DNA of 64,000 nt from NCBI RefSeq assembly GCF_000227135.1, contig NC_018257.1, positions 1,018,930-1,082,929 of the forward strand. The letters run 5' to 3'. Positions within the stretch are counted from its first letter, which is position 1. Every line of letters begins with the position of its first letter. This DNA is from Leishmania donovani. Taxonomy: Eukaryota; Euglenozoa; Kinetoplastea; Trypanosomatida; Trypanosomatidae. A program made the position numbers and the translations under genes. Shown here piece after piece: positions 29,961 to 39,995 of this stretch. Below the pieces are notes generated by a model that ran no database searches, was not told the DNA's origin, and saw only the letters and a program-made list of their open reading frames with translations.

Positions 29961-31577
29961 TCACTTGCGGCGCTTGTCGGGCGTCGGGCGGTAGTCGCAC
30001 ACGCTCGCCTCCGTCGTAATCATCAGTCCAGCAACCGAGGCGGCGTCGACGACGCACGACCGCACCACGTGGACAGGGTCGACAATGCCGGCTTCAAACA
30101 TGTCCACGTACGTGCTATGTTGTGCATCATATCCCATGGACGTCTCTTGATACTCAGCCACGTTCTCTACTGCCACGGCGCCCTCCTCACCAGCGTTTTC
30201 ACTGATCTTCTTCAGAGGAAGGCGAATGGCGTTGCGCACAATCTGAATGCCAGTGCGGCGGTCCTGCTCCATCTCCTCGTCATTAAGCAAGAGCTCGTCG
30301 AGCTTCTTCGAGGCGTGTAGGAGAGCCGCGCCGCCGCCAGCCACGATACCTTCGCTGAGCGCGTTCCGGGCCGCATTCAGCGCGTCCACCACTCGATCCT
30401 TCGACTCGCTCACCTCGATCGCGGAGCGACCACCGACACGGATGACAGCGTGGGTGTGATTTAGCTTCGAGATGCGCTCCCGCATGGCCTCGCGGCTCTC
30501 CTCGGTCATGAGACGCTCCAGTCGGCTCTGCAGCAGCCGGACTCGGGCTGACGTGTCGCCAGTGCCGCACACGACAGTGTTGTCCATGGTCTGCTCCATG
30601 TGCTTTGCGGACCCGAGCAGGCATCTCACGTCCTCCACGTAGCCGACGGAGCTGACCTTTTCCACGCTGCACTGGCAGGAGAAGGCAACGTCGTGCAGCT
30701 CTTCCTCCTTCAACTCTGGGACACACACCACACCACACTGAACGACGCCGCACTCATGATTCAGGATGATCGTCTGCAGCACCGGCTTGGCAAAAGAGGG
30801 GCCAATCAGCACCAGCGGTCGCTGCTGCGCCCGCGCCGCCTCCAGCAGCCGCACCACATCCTGGACCGCCTCCAGCGGCTGCGCAGTTACAAAGACTAGC
30901 GGATTGTCCAGCCTGCTGCGCAGGTTGGCGCTGTCGGTCATGAGGGCGCTGGAAAGGAAGCCGTGCTCGGTGCTCCAGCCATCGTATCTCGACCACTCCG
31001 TCGTGGCCGTGTTTCCATCCAGTACAGAGATAAAGCCCTTCATACCGACCGCCTGCACCGCCTGCGCAATGAGAGTGCCGAGGGGTCGCTCGCCGTTCGC
31101 GCTAATGGTGGCCACGTTCTCAAGCATGGCGAAGTCCTTGACTGGACGGGTCTGCTCTGCCAGGTCATCGAGGATGATTTCAACGGCCGCATCGATGCCG
31201 CGCTTGAGGTCCATCGGGTTTGCCCCGGTTGCGACACTCTTGTAGCCCTCGGCGAAGATGCTCCAGGCGAGAATGGTCGCCGTCGTTGTGCCATCACCCG
31301 CCACGTCGTTGGTTTTGCCGGCCACCTGTCGGATCAGCTTCGCCCCGACGTCCTCGAACTGGTCGTGGAACTCGATCGAACGGGCTACTGTGACGCCGTC
31401 CTTGGTGATCTTTGGCTCCCCGTCCGGTTGCCGGATTATCACGTTCCGGCCCTTGGGGCCGAGCGTTACTCCGACGGCAGTGGCGATGCGCTCGATACCA
31501 GATAGTATCAGCTGCCGCGCCTCTCCGCCAAACTCGATGGACTTGCCGCTCGCCAAGCGGCGCGATAAGGAAAACAT
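29961..31577 (-). CDS. Divergent mitochondrial chaperonin Hsp60 paralogue (group I)
   Basis: 538 residues from the ATG at 31577 (MFSLSRRLASGKSIEFGGEA); the frame upstream starts only at a TTG. The N-terminus is a short presequence. Equatorial and ATP-site motifs are intact: VTLGPKGRNVII (38-49), NDVAGDGTTTATILAW (90-105) and SEGIVAGGGAALLHA near 412. The apical domain is aberrant: the GroEL GYLSPYF segment reads GFLSSALM, and the usual VKAPGFGDRRKAML stretch is replaced by CVPELKEEELHDVAFSCQCS. The C-terminus ends DYRPTPDKRRK with no GGM tail. This should still fold and bind ATP in the matrix, but GroES and substrate contacts are probably changed. Trypanosomatids carry more than one Hsp60; this looks like a diverged paralogue, not the main one. 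Confidence 0.92.
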   Translation of the reverse strand: MFSLSRRLASGKSIEFGGEARQLILSGIERIATAVGVTLGPKGRNVIIRQPDGEPKITKDGVTVARSIEFHDQFEDVGAKLIRQVAGKTNDVAGDGTTTATILAWSIFAEGYKSVATGANPMDLKRGIDAAVEIILDDLAEQTRPVKDFAMLENVATISANGERPLGTLIAQAVQAVGMKGFISVLDGNTATTEWSRYDGWSTEHGFLSSALMTDSANLRSRLDNPLVFVTAQPLEAVQDVVRLLEAARAQQRPLVLIGPSFAKPVLQTIILNHECGVVQCGVVCVPELKEEELHDVAFSCQCSVEKVSSVGYVEDVRCLLGSAKHMEQTMDNTVVCGTGDTSARVRLLQSRLERLMTEESREAMRERISKLNHTHAVIRVGGRSAIEVSESKDRVVDALNAARNALSEGIVAGGGAALLHASKKLDELLLNDEEMEQDRRTGIQIVRNAIRLPLKKISENAGEEGAVAVENVAEYQETSMGYDAQHSTYVDMFEAGIVDPVHVVRSCVVDAASVAGLMITTEASVCDYRPTPDKRRK

Positions 31578-31713
31578 CTGTCGCAACAAAGTGTTGTGCA
31601 ACTGTTATCTGTGGCTGAATCAGGAGGCGCAGAGGCACTGCGAACTACAGAAGCTCACTATGAAGAGGTGAGCAGTCCGGCAGGGGGAATGCGCTCGGCC
31701 TAAACTCTGAGTA

Positions 31714-31716
<3 letters not shown>

Positions 31717-31752
<36 letters not shown>
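31717..31752. repeat. (GT)n microsatellite, longest in the window
   Basis: About 18 perfect GT units upstream of the Hsp60-like start. Confidence 0.95.
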
Positions 31753-31754
<2 letters not shown>

Positions 31755-32210
31755 CAGACAACAGAGACAAAAACAAAACAACACAAACGCCCACACGCAC
31801 GAAGATGTAAGCGAGAAAGTCGAAACAAAGGAGAGAGGTGTGCGAAGAGAAAAAAAAACGCAGTGGAGCACATGCGAACTCATGGCGATACCGAAGGGCA
31901 CGCCGAGAACGGCCCTTGTGGAAGACATGGTAGAGACGGTAAAGTCGCTTCTGTCGCTGCTGTTTCTCACTTATTCCCATTGCCGCGAGAGAAGCGAGTC
32001 GAGCGGCACTCTTAGCGCCACTCAGAGAGTGGCCATGGTGTCGCATGGCAAGCAAACTCCAACGTCGCCTCAAGTTATCGTTGCACCTCTTGAGAAGCAA
32101 GAGAACTACAGAGAGTCAGCGGACTGCCCTCTCGTAGCATTTTGTTTTTGCTTTGGTAATGCTGCGGCACGGCACACTCGTAAGCGAGCGCGCGCACGCA
32201 CACATAGCCA

Positions 32211-32234
32211 GGCATTTGTGTGCACAAATGCCTC
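32211..32234. repeat. Perfect palindrome
   Basis: The 24-bp sequence aggcatttgtgtgcacaaat followed by gcct is nearly self-complementary (AGGCATTTGTG / CACAAATGCCT around a short centre), giving an 11-bp-arm hairpin. Confidence 0.8.
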
Positions 32235-32741
32235 TCACAATCTTTTCTATGCGAAGGGAAGCCATCTAGAGAGAGACCGAATACAAGCAGGTGAATGCGC
32301 ATACCTACCGGTCGGATTGGCCTCCACTTCGGTGCCCCTACCCCTTCTCTGTGCACCCTCCTCTTCATGACAATCCTGCATGTTCATCGAGGAGAAAGAA
32401 GGAAGAGCGGAAGACGAGAGACCCGATTCATTGGTCATCTTGTACAGCGTCTATGCGCGTCTTGACTCATTCGCGGAAGCAGAGGGGTAAGTGTGCCTTC
32501 CAACGTTCACGGTTCCCATCGGCCCGTCTCGGGGTTACCACTGCCTACGTCGCCATCATCTTCAACAGAGATGAGTGAGTGTATTGGCGGAAAGCGTCGG
32601 GGCATAGAACTCACAGCAAAGTGAGGCGGGCGGAGGGGGGGGCGGGTGCAGCGCACCGGGCACACTGATGCAACGATGTTGGTGTGGGAAAGCCTGTCTT
32701 TGTCCCAAGAGGGGAGGAAAAGTGCGCACGGAGAGGAATTT

Positions 32742-35138
32742 TCAGCTTATGTTCTGGAGCACTGCACGCTGTCGTGCTAGATCCATTTGAAAGCGGGAGG
32801 CTGCATTGCACACCAGCGGCCCCCCGCGCAGCAACCCAACGGCGGCTCCGTTTCCGTCAAGGGCGTCGCTGCGATCCCCCATCAGCTGAATCCGCAGGCG
32901 CTCCTGGGAGCTGGCAGCGTCCTCGGCCTGACGGCGAATGGCTTCAAAGCGGCTTAGCAGCTCTTTCTTTTCGAGCTCAAACTTCTCGCGCTCCTGCCGA
33001 AGTGCCTGACGCTCTGCGGCTGCGGCGTCGCACAGGCGTTTGTGCTCGTCCTTCATGTGACACGCTGTGGCCCGGTCGGACTCTATGGACTCCAGCTTCA
33101 TCTTGTACTCCTCCTCACGAGAGCGCAGAGCCTTGAGGAGGTCTGTCTCGTCGCGATTTTGTCGCTCCCGCACCATGGACGCCTCTGCCCGCTCTCGCGC
33201 GATCGCAATCCGCTCGTTCTGCAGCTCCGCCATCGCCTCCATCTTCTTCGCGAGGAACTCTTCAAACTGCTGCTCTAGCAACTTGCGCTCCTGTGCCACC
33301 TCGCCTAGCATGAGCCGACGGTCCTTCTCCGCTTGCTGGCGGAGGGTGTCGTAGTGGGCGTGGGCCTCGCGAAAGGTGCGACGGTCCTCCTCGCTGTTCT
33401 TGCTGAAGGAAGATAAAGCGAGCTCGAACTTGGCGTACAGGCCGGCCACACGGGCTCGCTCAGCCGCCACCGTCTCCTGGTTTGCCTTCATCTCTGCAAC
33501 CATCGCGTCCAGCACGGCCTGCCGTTCGTCCAGCTGACGCTCCTTCTGCTTCAGCACTGACATGCGCTCCGCCAACAGCTTCTCGTTCATGGCCTTCGTA
33601 GCTTCCATTGTCTCCTGCATCGTTGCCACCAGTGCCTCGATACGACTGACGTTGCCGGCATGCCCATCCATCGTGGCGAGCTGCTGCGCGTGCTGCCTTT
33701 GCAGCTGCTCCAGCGCAGCCTCGTGACGCTTCGCCATCATGGCTAGTTCTGCCTTCTGTAGCTCATCCTTGCGCAAGCTGTCGGCCTCCATCTGCCTCCT
33801 CACCTCCTCCAGCTGCGCACGGTACCGAGCGCTCACCTCCTCTATCTGCGCCGTGAGCACGAGGCCATCGTGGTGACGCGACTCCTCCTCTGCCTTGGCG
33901 CGCCGCTCTTTCTCCATCTTGTCCATCTCCTCGCGCAGCTCTCTCTCATTGCGCAACCGCGTCGCACGATCCTCGAGGTCGCGCCTTAGTCGTGCCTCTC
34001 TTTCCTCCTCATCCTTGTTCATACGCTCTTCCAGAAAAGTGCGGAACTTCTCATCCCTCTGCTCGACCATGGCCCAAAACTTCGCCTCCCGCTCCTCACG
34101 TTCCTTCAGCTCCTTCTCCAGCTTCTCCGTGCGTGTCATATCCTCGCGTCGGTCACGTAGCTCTCGCTCGCGGCGATAGCGCTCATCCTTGATGAGGCGC
34201 TCTTTTTCAGCCGCAACGACGGAGAGGTTAAGTTCGTGAAACACCTCACGTACATCTTGCGCGAGGCGCTGGAAGAGCGCGTGAGCCGCCTCCTCCTCCT
34301 CAGCGCGGCGGAGGCTGACGGCACGCTCGTGTTCGCGGCGGCGGCGGCGCTGTAGCTCCGCTCTAGAAACACCAGTCCCTTGCTCATCCGCATCCTCGGT
34401 TTCGTCATTCTCGACCGCCTTCGCGGCCGCATGGTGTGTAGCCGTATTCGTGGGTGCCGCGGCAGCCTTGCCTGCTGCGCTTGCGGCTGCCACATGTTGA
34501 GAAACCTGTTGCTCCACAAGGTCGCTGAGACGCTGCTTCACCTCTTGCTCTCGTTGCTGCTGCGCAGCCAGTTGCCGCTTGAGCTCTTCCTCGCGCTGCC
34601 GCATTTCCTCTGCTTTTTGCGCCTGGTCAGCTTCCCACTTGGCGATGCGCTGCATCACCTCCTCCTTCTCCAGGCGCAGCTGCTCCTGCACCGTAGCGTA
34701 CAGTCGCTTCTCTTCTGCCTCTACGTCGGCCATAAGTGCCTTCGACTTAGTGACCGGCCTTAGGGCTGCCGCGGGTGGCGACGTGCCGACGGAAGGGATG
34801 TAGTCGTCGCTGTCCACTGGATCCTCGAAGTCGTCGGCGTAGTCCTCGCCTTGATTGTCCGACATGGCGACAGGTTTGCTGCCGGATGTCTTCTTCACAG
34901 ATGAGGAGGAAACGGGCTCGTCCACCTCAGAAACAGGTGCCGCCCCTTTATTCTTCTTCGGCTTTTTCGAGTCGCGAGCCTTATTCTTCTTTGAGCGGCT
35001 GGTGGACTTGGAGGGGGGGTGTATTTCCTCCACCGTCTCCTCTGGGCCAGTGTAGTCGTCATCGTAATCTATGGCGGCGAATGAGAAGCCCTTGCGTGAC
35101 GTGGGGCTGAGGCTTGGCGCATCTTTCAAGGACGACAT
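32742..35138 (-). CDS. Long coiled-coil protein (cytoskeletal/flagellar type)
   Basis: 798 residues from the ATG at 35138 (MSSLKDAPSLSPTSRKGFSF); the 64 codons above it are UTR. Residues 1-140 are disordered with an acidic motif AAIDYDDDYTGPEE, a Lys-rich block (KSTSRSKKNKARDSKKPKK) and EDYADDFEDPVDSDDYIPS. From about 145 to 770 the protein is almost continuous heptad helix, very rich in Glu, Arg, Gln and Ala (for example QEQLRLEKEEVMQRIAKWEA and ELREEMDKMEKERRAKAEEE). It ends in a non-coil tail LLRGGPLVCNAASRFQMDLA. No enzyme domain. Such proteins in kinetoplastids are mostly basal-body, transition-fibre or flagellum-attachment components; the acidic N-terminus plus coiled-coil layout recalls FBF1, but I cannot confirm it. 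Confidence 0.85.
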   Translation of the reverse strand: MSSLKDAPSLSPTSRKGFSFAAIDYDDDYTGPEETVEEIHPPSKSTSRSKKNKARDSKKPKKNKGAAPVSEVDEPVSSSSVKKTSGSKPVAMSDNQGEDYADDFEDPVDSDDYIPSVGTSPPAAALRPVTKSKALMADVEAEEKRLYATVQEQLRLEKEEVMQRIAKWEADQAQKAEEMRQREEELKRQLAAQQQREQEVKQRLSDLVEQQVSQHVAAASAAGKAAAAPTNTATHHAAAKAVENDETEDADEQGTGVSRAELQRRRRREHERAVSLRRAEEEEAAHALFQRLAQDVREVFHELNLSVVAAEKERLIKDERYRRERELRDRREDMTRTEKLEKELKEREEREAKFWAMVEQRDEKFRTFLEERMNKDEEEREARLRRDLEDRATRLRNERELREEMDKMEKERRAKAEEESRHHDGLVLTAQIEEVSARYRAQLEEVRRQMEADSLRKDELQKAELAMMAKRHEAALEQLQRQHAQQLATMDGHAGNVSRIEALVATMQETMEATKAMNEKLLAERMSVLKQKERQLDERQAVLDAMVAEMKANQETVAAERARVAGLYAKFELALSSFSKNSEEDRRTFREAHAHYDTLRQQAEKDRRLMLGEVAQERKLLEQQFEEFLAKKMEAMAELQNERIAIARERAEASMVRERQNRDETDLLKALRSREEEYKMKLESIESDRATACHMKDEHKRLCDAAAAERQALRQEREKFELEKKELLSRFEAIRRQAEDAASSQERLRIQLMGDRSDALDGNGAAVGLLRGGPLVCNAASRFQMDLARQRAVLQNIS

Positions 35139-35787
35139 CTCGACTGCAGTGCGTTGGAAGTGCTTTTGTCGCTGCTCGCGTTTGCCCCAAAGTTGTGTAT
35201 AACAGGCGAAAATAAATCCAAAAGAGCCCAGCGCGTACAAACTGCAAGCGGCGAGCCGTAATGGTGACGGCGCACAGCTACGAATAGTGAGTGCGCGCGC
35301 CACACAAAGGCCACCACAAACCTCCGGCAAGGAAAAAAGGGAGGCAAGATGTTAGCTGGAGAAAAGGTCACCAGTACACATTCTTTCGCGAACGAGTGTC
35401 CGCTTACTCTGTCGGAACATGACAGGATTCGCCAGGACGCAGAGAGGTAAAACTGCATGTGTTTTCCCTCTTTCGCAGCACTCCTTTTGAAGAGTTTTCA
35501 GGGCAATGAGCCTTTTCTTCTTCCTCGGTAGCCACGCGCACTAGCCAACTTCAGCACTGCTCTCGGTTTTTGCGAAGTTAGAATGCGTGAAGGTCGAAGC
35601 AGAGTGCTGTGCGTGAGAAGTATCCTTTTCATAAAACGGGAGCTCAGCACACGATACGAGCAACAAAAACAAGGAGGAATCACTTCACACCCGAGATTTC
35701 GGGCTGCCATGTCAGGATGCACGCTCAGCAGTGGCAAAGAAGGAAAACACATCATGAAAGCACAAAGTTTTTGCCGCAGCGAGCAGC
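35139..35787. other. Intergenic spacer between coiled-coil and TBC genes
   Basis: Unremarkable; composition begins to become less GC-rich here. Confidence 0.5.
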
Positions 35788-36879
35788 CTAAAACATAGAC
35801 GGCACCCAACTCTGCATCACTTGCACAAAATTCATCCCTCCTTCTAGCCCGCGGCTGCGTCGCAGCGCCTGCACACCCTCCGGAGACAATGGTTTCAGTT
35901 CTTGTAGTAGGTCGAAATCGAACTTCACAATCCACTTCAACGCTATGCGAAGAAAGAGGTTCACGTCCTCGGCCGGATACTCCTGAAGAAGCGGCAAAAC
36001 ATCACTCATCGCTTCTCCGGACAAAATGGAGCTGCGCAGGTGGTGGCACATTGCCGCCGCAACGAAGAAGGCGGCGTTTCTGATCTCGTCGCCGAATGAA
36101 AAAAGAAAGTCCCACACGCGCAGGCCGTCTGCTATGTTGAACTCCTGCGTAAACAAGAGCATGATCCAACGAAGTGCATAGTGCTCCGCATTAATGCCCA
36201 GATACTCGAGGTGTTGAAACAACGAGGGATCAAAAAAGCGCAAGACATTGTCAAACAGCCTCATCGTGCTGGTGAGCCCGCAAGCTGGGTCAAAGTCGAA
36301 TGAGCGGCAGAAGTCGTCACCAAGGTACGAGAGAAGCGTTTGGAAACAAAAGAAGGTATCCGCCTCGACGGAGGCAGTAACATTCGATGCCTTACCTTCG
36401 GCGAAGGCGTAAAGGAGGTGAGCGACGTACTCGTTCATTCCTTGAACATATCCGAGTGATTTGTTTGCCATTGCTGTGCTTATCAGTATTCTGCGCAATG
36501 CATGCTGCGAGGGAGTGAAATGTGCAACCTCTGCCGTACTGTCATCTCGGCTGATTTCCAGTCGGCTCTCATCTGCAAGAAAAAAATTCAAGGATGGCAT
36601 GGTGCGAGGCACGTCAACGTCGATGAAGCGCGAGACATCGCTCGGTTCCAACTTCGATGGCTCGGGTCCAAGACCGCAGGCCTCTAAAACACCATTGTAC
36701 TCCTGGAGTCGTTCGGCTTCAATGGCAGCCCAGCGCTTTGTGGATGTCGGATAGAACCCCATTATAATTTTCCAACAATCAGGGCGCGCGCTTTCGTGCA
36801 AGCCGCGACGACAGCTTCTCGTGAGTGCTTGAAAATCGATGGTCTCCGCATTCAGAATGTGATCGATGTTCAGATCCAT
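35788..36879 (-). CDS. TBC-domain Rab GTPase-activating protein (TBC1D13-like)
   Basis: 363 residues from the ATG at 36879 (MDLNIDHILNAETIDFQALT). The TBC domain fills nearly the whole protein. The arginine finger lies in FIDVDVPRTMP (Arg92) and the glutamine finger in LGYVQGMNEYVAHLLYAF (Gln146); both catalytic residues are present. Later TBC motifs are also clear: EYLGINAEHYALRWIMLLFT and FNIADGLRVWDFLFSFGDE. Arg and Gln fingers together replace the Rab's own glutamine to speed GTP hydrolysis. The short size, lack of other domains and the RP-x-CW-x-I entry (ESARPDCWKIIMGFYP) fit the TBC1D13 group. Codon choice is visibly less GC-rich than in genes left of 35 kb. Confidence 0.92.
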   Translation of the reverse strand: MDLNIDHILNAETIDFQALTRSCRRGLHESARPDCWKIIMGFYPTSTKRWAAIEAERLQEYNGVLEACGLGPEPSKLEPSDVSRFIDVDVPRTMPSLNFFLADESRLEISRDDSTAEVAHFTPSQHALRRILISTAMANKSLGYVQGMNEYVAHLLYAFAEGKASNVTASVEADTFFCFQTLLSYLGDDFCRSFDFDPACGLTSTMRLFDNVLRFFDPSLFQHLEYLGINAEHYALRWIMLLFTQEFNIADGLRVWDFLFSFGDEIRNAAFFVAAAMCHHLRSSILSGEAMSDVLPLLQEYPAEDVNLFLRIALKWIVKFDFDLLQELKPLSPEGVQALRRSRGLEGGMNFVQVMQSWVPSMF

Positions 36880-37715
36880 GTTGACGGTGGAGACACTACC
36901 AGAGGTCTGGCGACCGCGCAAACGTATAAGAAGCAAAACCACACAAGAAGTGTTCCTCCTTTTTTCAAATGTCAGCAGAACTTGTGTTCCCGTCAGCCAA
37001 CTACTTCTTATTTGTTGTTGGCACCTCACTAGACGGACTGTGATCGGTGATGCGTCCTTTGGAAGTCAAGAGGCAGATATGCATCGGGGCAGCTGAGTGC
37101 TAATCTTTCGCATCTGTCGGTCCCTATCAATATGGCACAGCTCATGCAACATCACTCCTGCAATATGCGGTGTGCGGCGATCGACGCCTCAAGGGTAAAT
37201 CAAGAGAGTCAAGCGATGAAGCGAATGAGAAGTTGAAAAAGTGCAGCATAGGGTCTTTACCATCAGCGCTAGTGGAGCATGTCGGCTTTGAGATGAGGCA
37301 TTTGTAGCCGCTATGACGAACACTGGAGGCCTCAAAGGAGTCGCGCTCGAAAGCTCTGTGATAACGCATTACTTTGAGGGCACCTAAAAGAAGACATCGA
37401 CCTTTTATTTTGCCTGCTTTGAGAAGTTCGAGAGAAACGGGGAGCACGCATCCGCAAGATGAGAGGAAAAAAAGATACAAACAGCGCAATCACCGTGCAC
37501 TACCCCATCTCCATTGTGAAGGGACAACTTAAATGAGGAAAGAAGGCCAAGAAACAGCGAAAGCCCGCTGGATACCTTATTCGCTCCTTCAAGCTTCATA
37601 TCGGTGAAACAGAGTCCTAATTGATTATTCTACGCAAGCCTCTTACACCCTGCTGCTCGAACACCGTGCATCAGTTGTTGCTATTTTGTTCGCGTGTGCT
37701 CCTCTTGCATCCTGA
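36880..37715. other. Intergenic spacer upstream of the TBC gene
   Basis: AT-richer than the left part of the window. Minus frames at 37142-37489 and 37405-37599 exist but have no recognisable protein features. Confidence 0.5.
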
Positions 37716-38030
37716 TTATGGAAAAGGGTTCACTGCATCGAGGAAAGATATGACGGTTCGTGTGAAGCTCGTCTGCGTGTCGATGATAGGGTATACCAGA
37801 GCCATGCGACCATCTGGGAGGGCTACGTAGGCTCGGCGGTCAATCCTGTCGTACGTCTTGGGGTCCTCGTCAGCGAGGCTCGAGCGATAGTACGACTGCT
37901 TGGAAACGATAGCGCAGACTGCGATCATGAATACAATAGTGGGGGCGTGAAAGGCCAATGCGTGCACGCGGCTCGTGTACGTCTGCGGGAGCAACAGGCT
38001 CCACAAAGGGCGCTTAACGGTGGCGGGCAT
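37716..38030 (-). CDS. Unidentified 104-aa single-pass membrane protein
   Basis: Starts at the ATG at 38030 (MPATVKRPLWSLLLPQTYTS). One hydrophobic helix lies at about 24-44 (ALAFHAPTIVFMIAVCAIVS), followed by a soluble, mildly acidic part (SSLADEDPKTYDRIDRRAYV) and a C-terminus with ALVYPIIDTQTSFTRTVISF. The size, a single helix near a basic N-terminus and the hydrophilic tail resemble small accessory subunits of respiratory complexes or the mitochondrial contact-site machinery, but I recognise no family. The gene sits in the AT-richer part of the window and its codon use follows. Confidence 0.65.
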   Translation of the reverse strand: MPATVKRPLWSLLLPQTYTSRVHALAFHAPTIVFMIAVCAIVSKQSYYRSSLADEDPKTYDRIDRRAYVALPDGRMALVYPIIDTQTSFTRTVISFLDAVNPFP

Positions 38031-38589
38031 TTTTCAGGTGGAAACGAAACCAAACTCACTGGTCTTGCTTTTGTTCTGCATATTGTCATGCATCCAGATA
38101 AAAGATCGAGGGAATAGAAGCGACGACAGTTGAAAGAAACAGAGTGGGAGAATGGTTGCTGCGACAAGCGGAATGCATTGCACCAAAGAAGAGGGAAAAA
38201 GAGCACCAAGCAAAACAGCGGCTGCCTCAGCAGAGCACAGATTGCCGATGAAGCAAAACATCATAGCCCTAGTGTGCGTGTGCCCACGCGAAACAGGTGG
38301 CCGAATAATGTTGCTCTTTCATAGATGAACATACGCGAAAGAAGGAACAGTATCAAGTGCTTTTCAGACGAGGTGCGCTGTGGTGAGCGTACCCGAATCA
38401 AGTAGAAAACAATAACACATCCTTGTGTATGGGGGGAAATACGTGTGTGAAGCTTGAATACCAATCACGCTTCTTTTTTTTCCATTGTCACTGAATTGTG
38501 TCATCCCACTTTCAGGATTTTTTTTACATCGGTGGGGAGTTGGCCCTAATCAATGAAAAAGAAAGGTGCGCGATGATTGTACATGAAGC
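38031..38589. other. Short AT-richer spacer
   Basis: T-runs at 38468-38480 and 38516-38525; hydrophobic frame 38034-38264 ends just before the 104-aa gene start and is taken as 5' UTR. Confidence 0.5.
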
Positions 38590-38937
38590 TCACGCGCGCG
38601 TAAAGAAGAGCTTTACGGTCTCACGATCATTTTCCTTGTTTACCACATTGTTCGAGGCGCGAAGACGCCAGCCCTCTTCCTCAAGGGACTGAAGAATCAC
38701 AAGGAAAACCGAGGACTTGTGGAGCTCGTCGCAGAAGTGCTGATTCAGATCCATACGCCAGTGATCAGGATTCGAGAGAAAGATGAACTTGGCTGGATCC
38801 TTGCTAGGATTCACAGCGGTCGACGTGGCAAGGGGGAGTTGAGCCTCCATTGCGCGCACGGTGTCTTCGCGGATGGTGGAGCCGAGCAGCGTGATAGTCG
38901 GCGGGTTGAAGGTGCAGGAGACACAGAGGTTTGGCAT
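38590..38937 (-). CDS. Unidentified 115-aa soluble protein
   Basis: Starts at the ATG at 38937 (MPNLCVSCTFNPPTITLLGS). No membrane segment or signal. It looks like a small alpha/beta protein: an N-terminal strand region with two Cys, then FIFLSNPDHWRMDLNQHFCD, a helix DELHKSSVFLVILQSLEEEG, and an ending WRLRASNNVVNKENDRETVK. The last part, 'LEEEGWRL' followed by a strand, is common in small dimeric alpha/beta barrels, but this is only shape. Not recognised. Composition is AT-richer than most genes in the window. Confidence 0.65.
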   Translation of the reverse strand: MPNLCVSCTFNPPTITLLGSTIREDTVRAMEAQLPLATSTAVNPSKDPAKFIFLSNPDHWRMDLNQHFCDELHKSSVFLVILQSLEEEGWRLRASNNVVNKENDRETVKLFFTRA

Positions 38938-39356
38938 GGTGAAAAGTGGCGAAGAAGGCTTTTAGCGGGTAATGGTGACTCGACTTTGGGAAGGATAGAG
39001 CGAGATGAAATAGAAAGGCGGGTGATAAGGGAAAGGGTGATTGAGAAACAGCAGTGCGCAAGTGCAAAACAAGGGACATTCGCCTCCGATACTGTGTTCT
39101 CTAGAGCGTAAATCTAGACAGAGACGTTAGTTCTTTCCCACCGCTTTGCTGCAACATCTAGGAAGGTTGTTTTTAAAAAGTGACGAAGAATAGGCGCCTC
39201 ACACCTTCGCTCCATCAAATGGCAGTTTGAGGTTTGAAAATGAACTGCATGTCGCTGGTGCTGTTCGCATGGTAAACGCAGTGCTACCATAAAGTGAATT
39301 CTGATAACCAAACGATATCATGTGAGAAGAAAAGGCGATATTGTGCTACCTTCAAA

Positions 39357-39395
39357 TTCACTTGCTGACACAACGCGATTGTTACGAAGCGTCAT
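39357..39395. repeat. Imperfect direct repeat, unit 1
   Basis: ttcacttgctgacacaacgc and onward matches 39957-39995 exactly 600 bp away, with one mismatch in the first 21 bases and several afterwards. Confidence 0.75.
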
Positions 39396-39411
39396 ATATA
39401 TATATATATAT
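39394..39411. repeat. (AT)n microsatellite
   Basis: Nine AT units inside the AT-rich island, directly after the first member of the 39-bp direct repeat. Confidence 0.9.
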
Positions 39412-39956
39412 GAATTCATAGACCACATTAGACAACCAGCACGATCACCTACAAGAAACTCAGAACAATGCAGAGATATAATAAAGGAATACAGGACAAA
39501 ATACTAATATTTATTTATTGGTGTTGTTATTATTACTCCCTAACCCACTAAAGGTGAAAAAAAAATAATCAAGTGACACGCAGCATAAACACACACACAC
39601 ACGCACCCACAAAGCACAGCTTGGGTAAATGAGCTCATAAACAATCATGAGAGTTAGGTCAGTCGAAGTTCGTGCAAGACGTTCGATCTGTCGGCATTGA
39701 TGGAGAGAGCAGCCAATGGCAAAGAGATAGGAAAGAGGATAATTGTTGTTATATGCGATGCATCGATTTCCGATGAGGCGGCATCACAAACGCGAGATCT
39801 CACTCTCCACACGACGAACTAATACTCCGTTACTCTGCCAAATCAATCTGTCTTCTTTATCCACTCCTATTGAAGAGGATTTGGATTGGTAACCCAACTA
39901 TGCGATGGGAAGAGGAAACTGAAGAGAGGAAAAGGCAACAGTGGATTAGCTGCGAG

Positions 39957-39995
39957 TTCACTTGCTGACGCAACGCGTTGCTTCGAATGCATCAC
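39957..39995. repeat. Imperfect direct repeat, unit 2
   Basis: Second copy, ttcacttgctgacgcaacgc and onward, 600 bp after unit 1. Confidence 0.75.

Larger units (their letters stand above)
31578..32741. other. Intergenic spacer between Hsp60-like and coiled-coil genes
   Basis: Contains an 18-unit (GT)n at 31717-31752. An imperfect inverted repeat of aggcatttgtgtgcacaaatgcct lies at 32211-32234 and could form a stem on either strand. No gene seen. Confidence 0.55.

Noticed and set aside
39538..39546. CCCTAACCC as an internal telomere
   Set aside because: Only one and a half units; could be chance. Kept only as a supporting remark.
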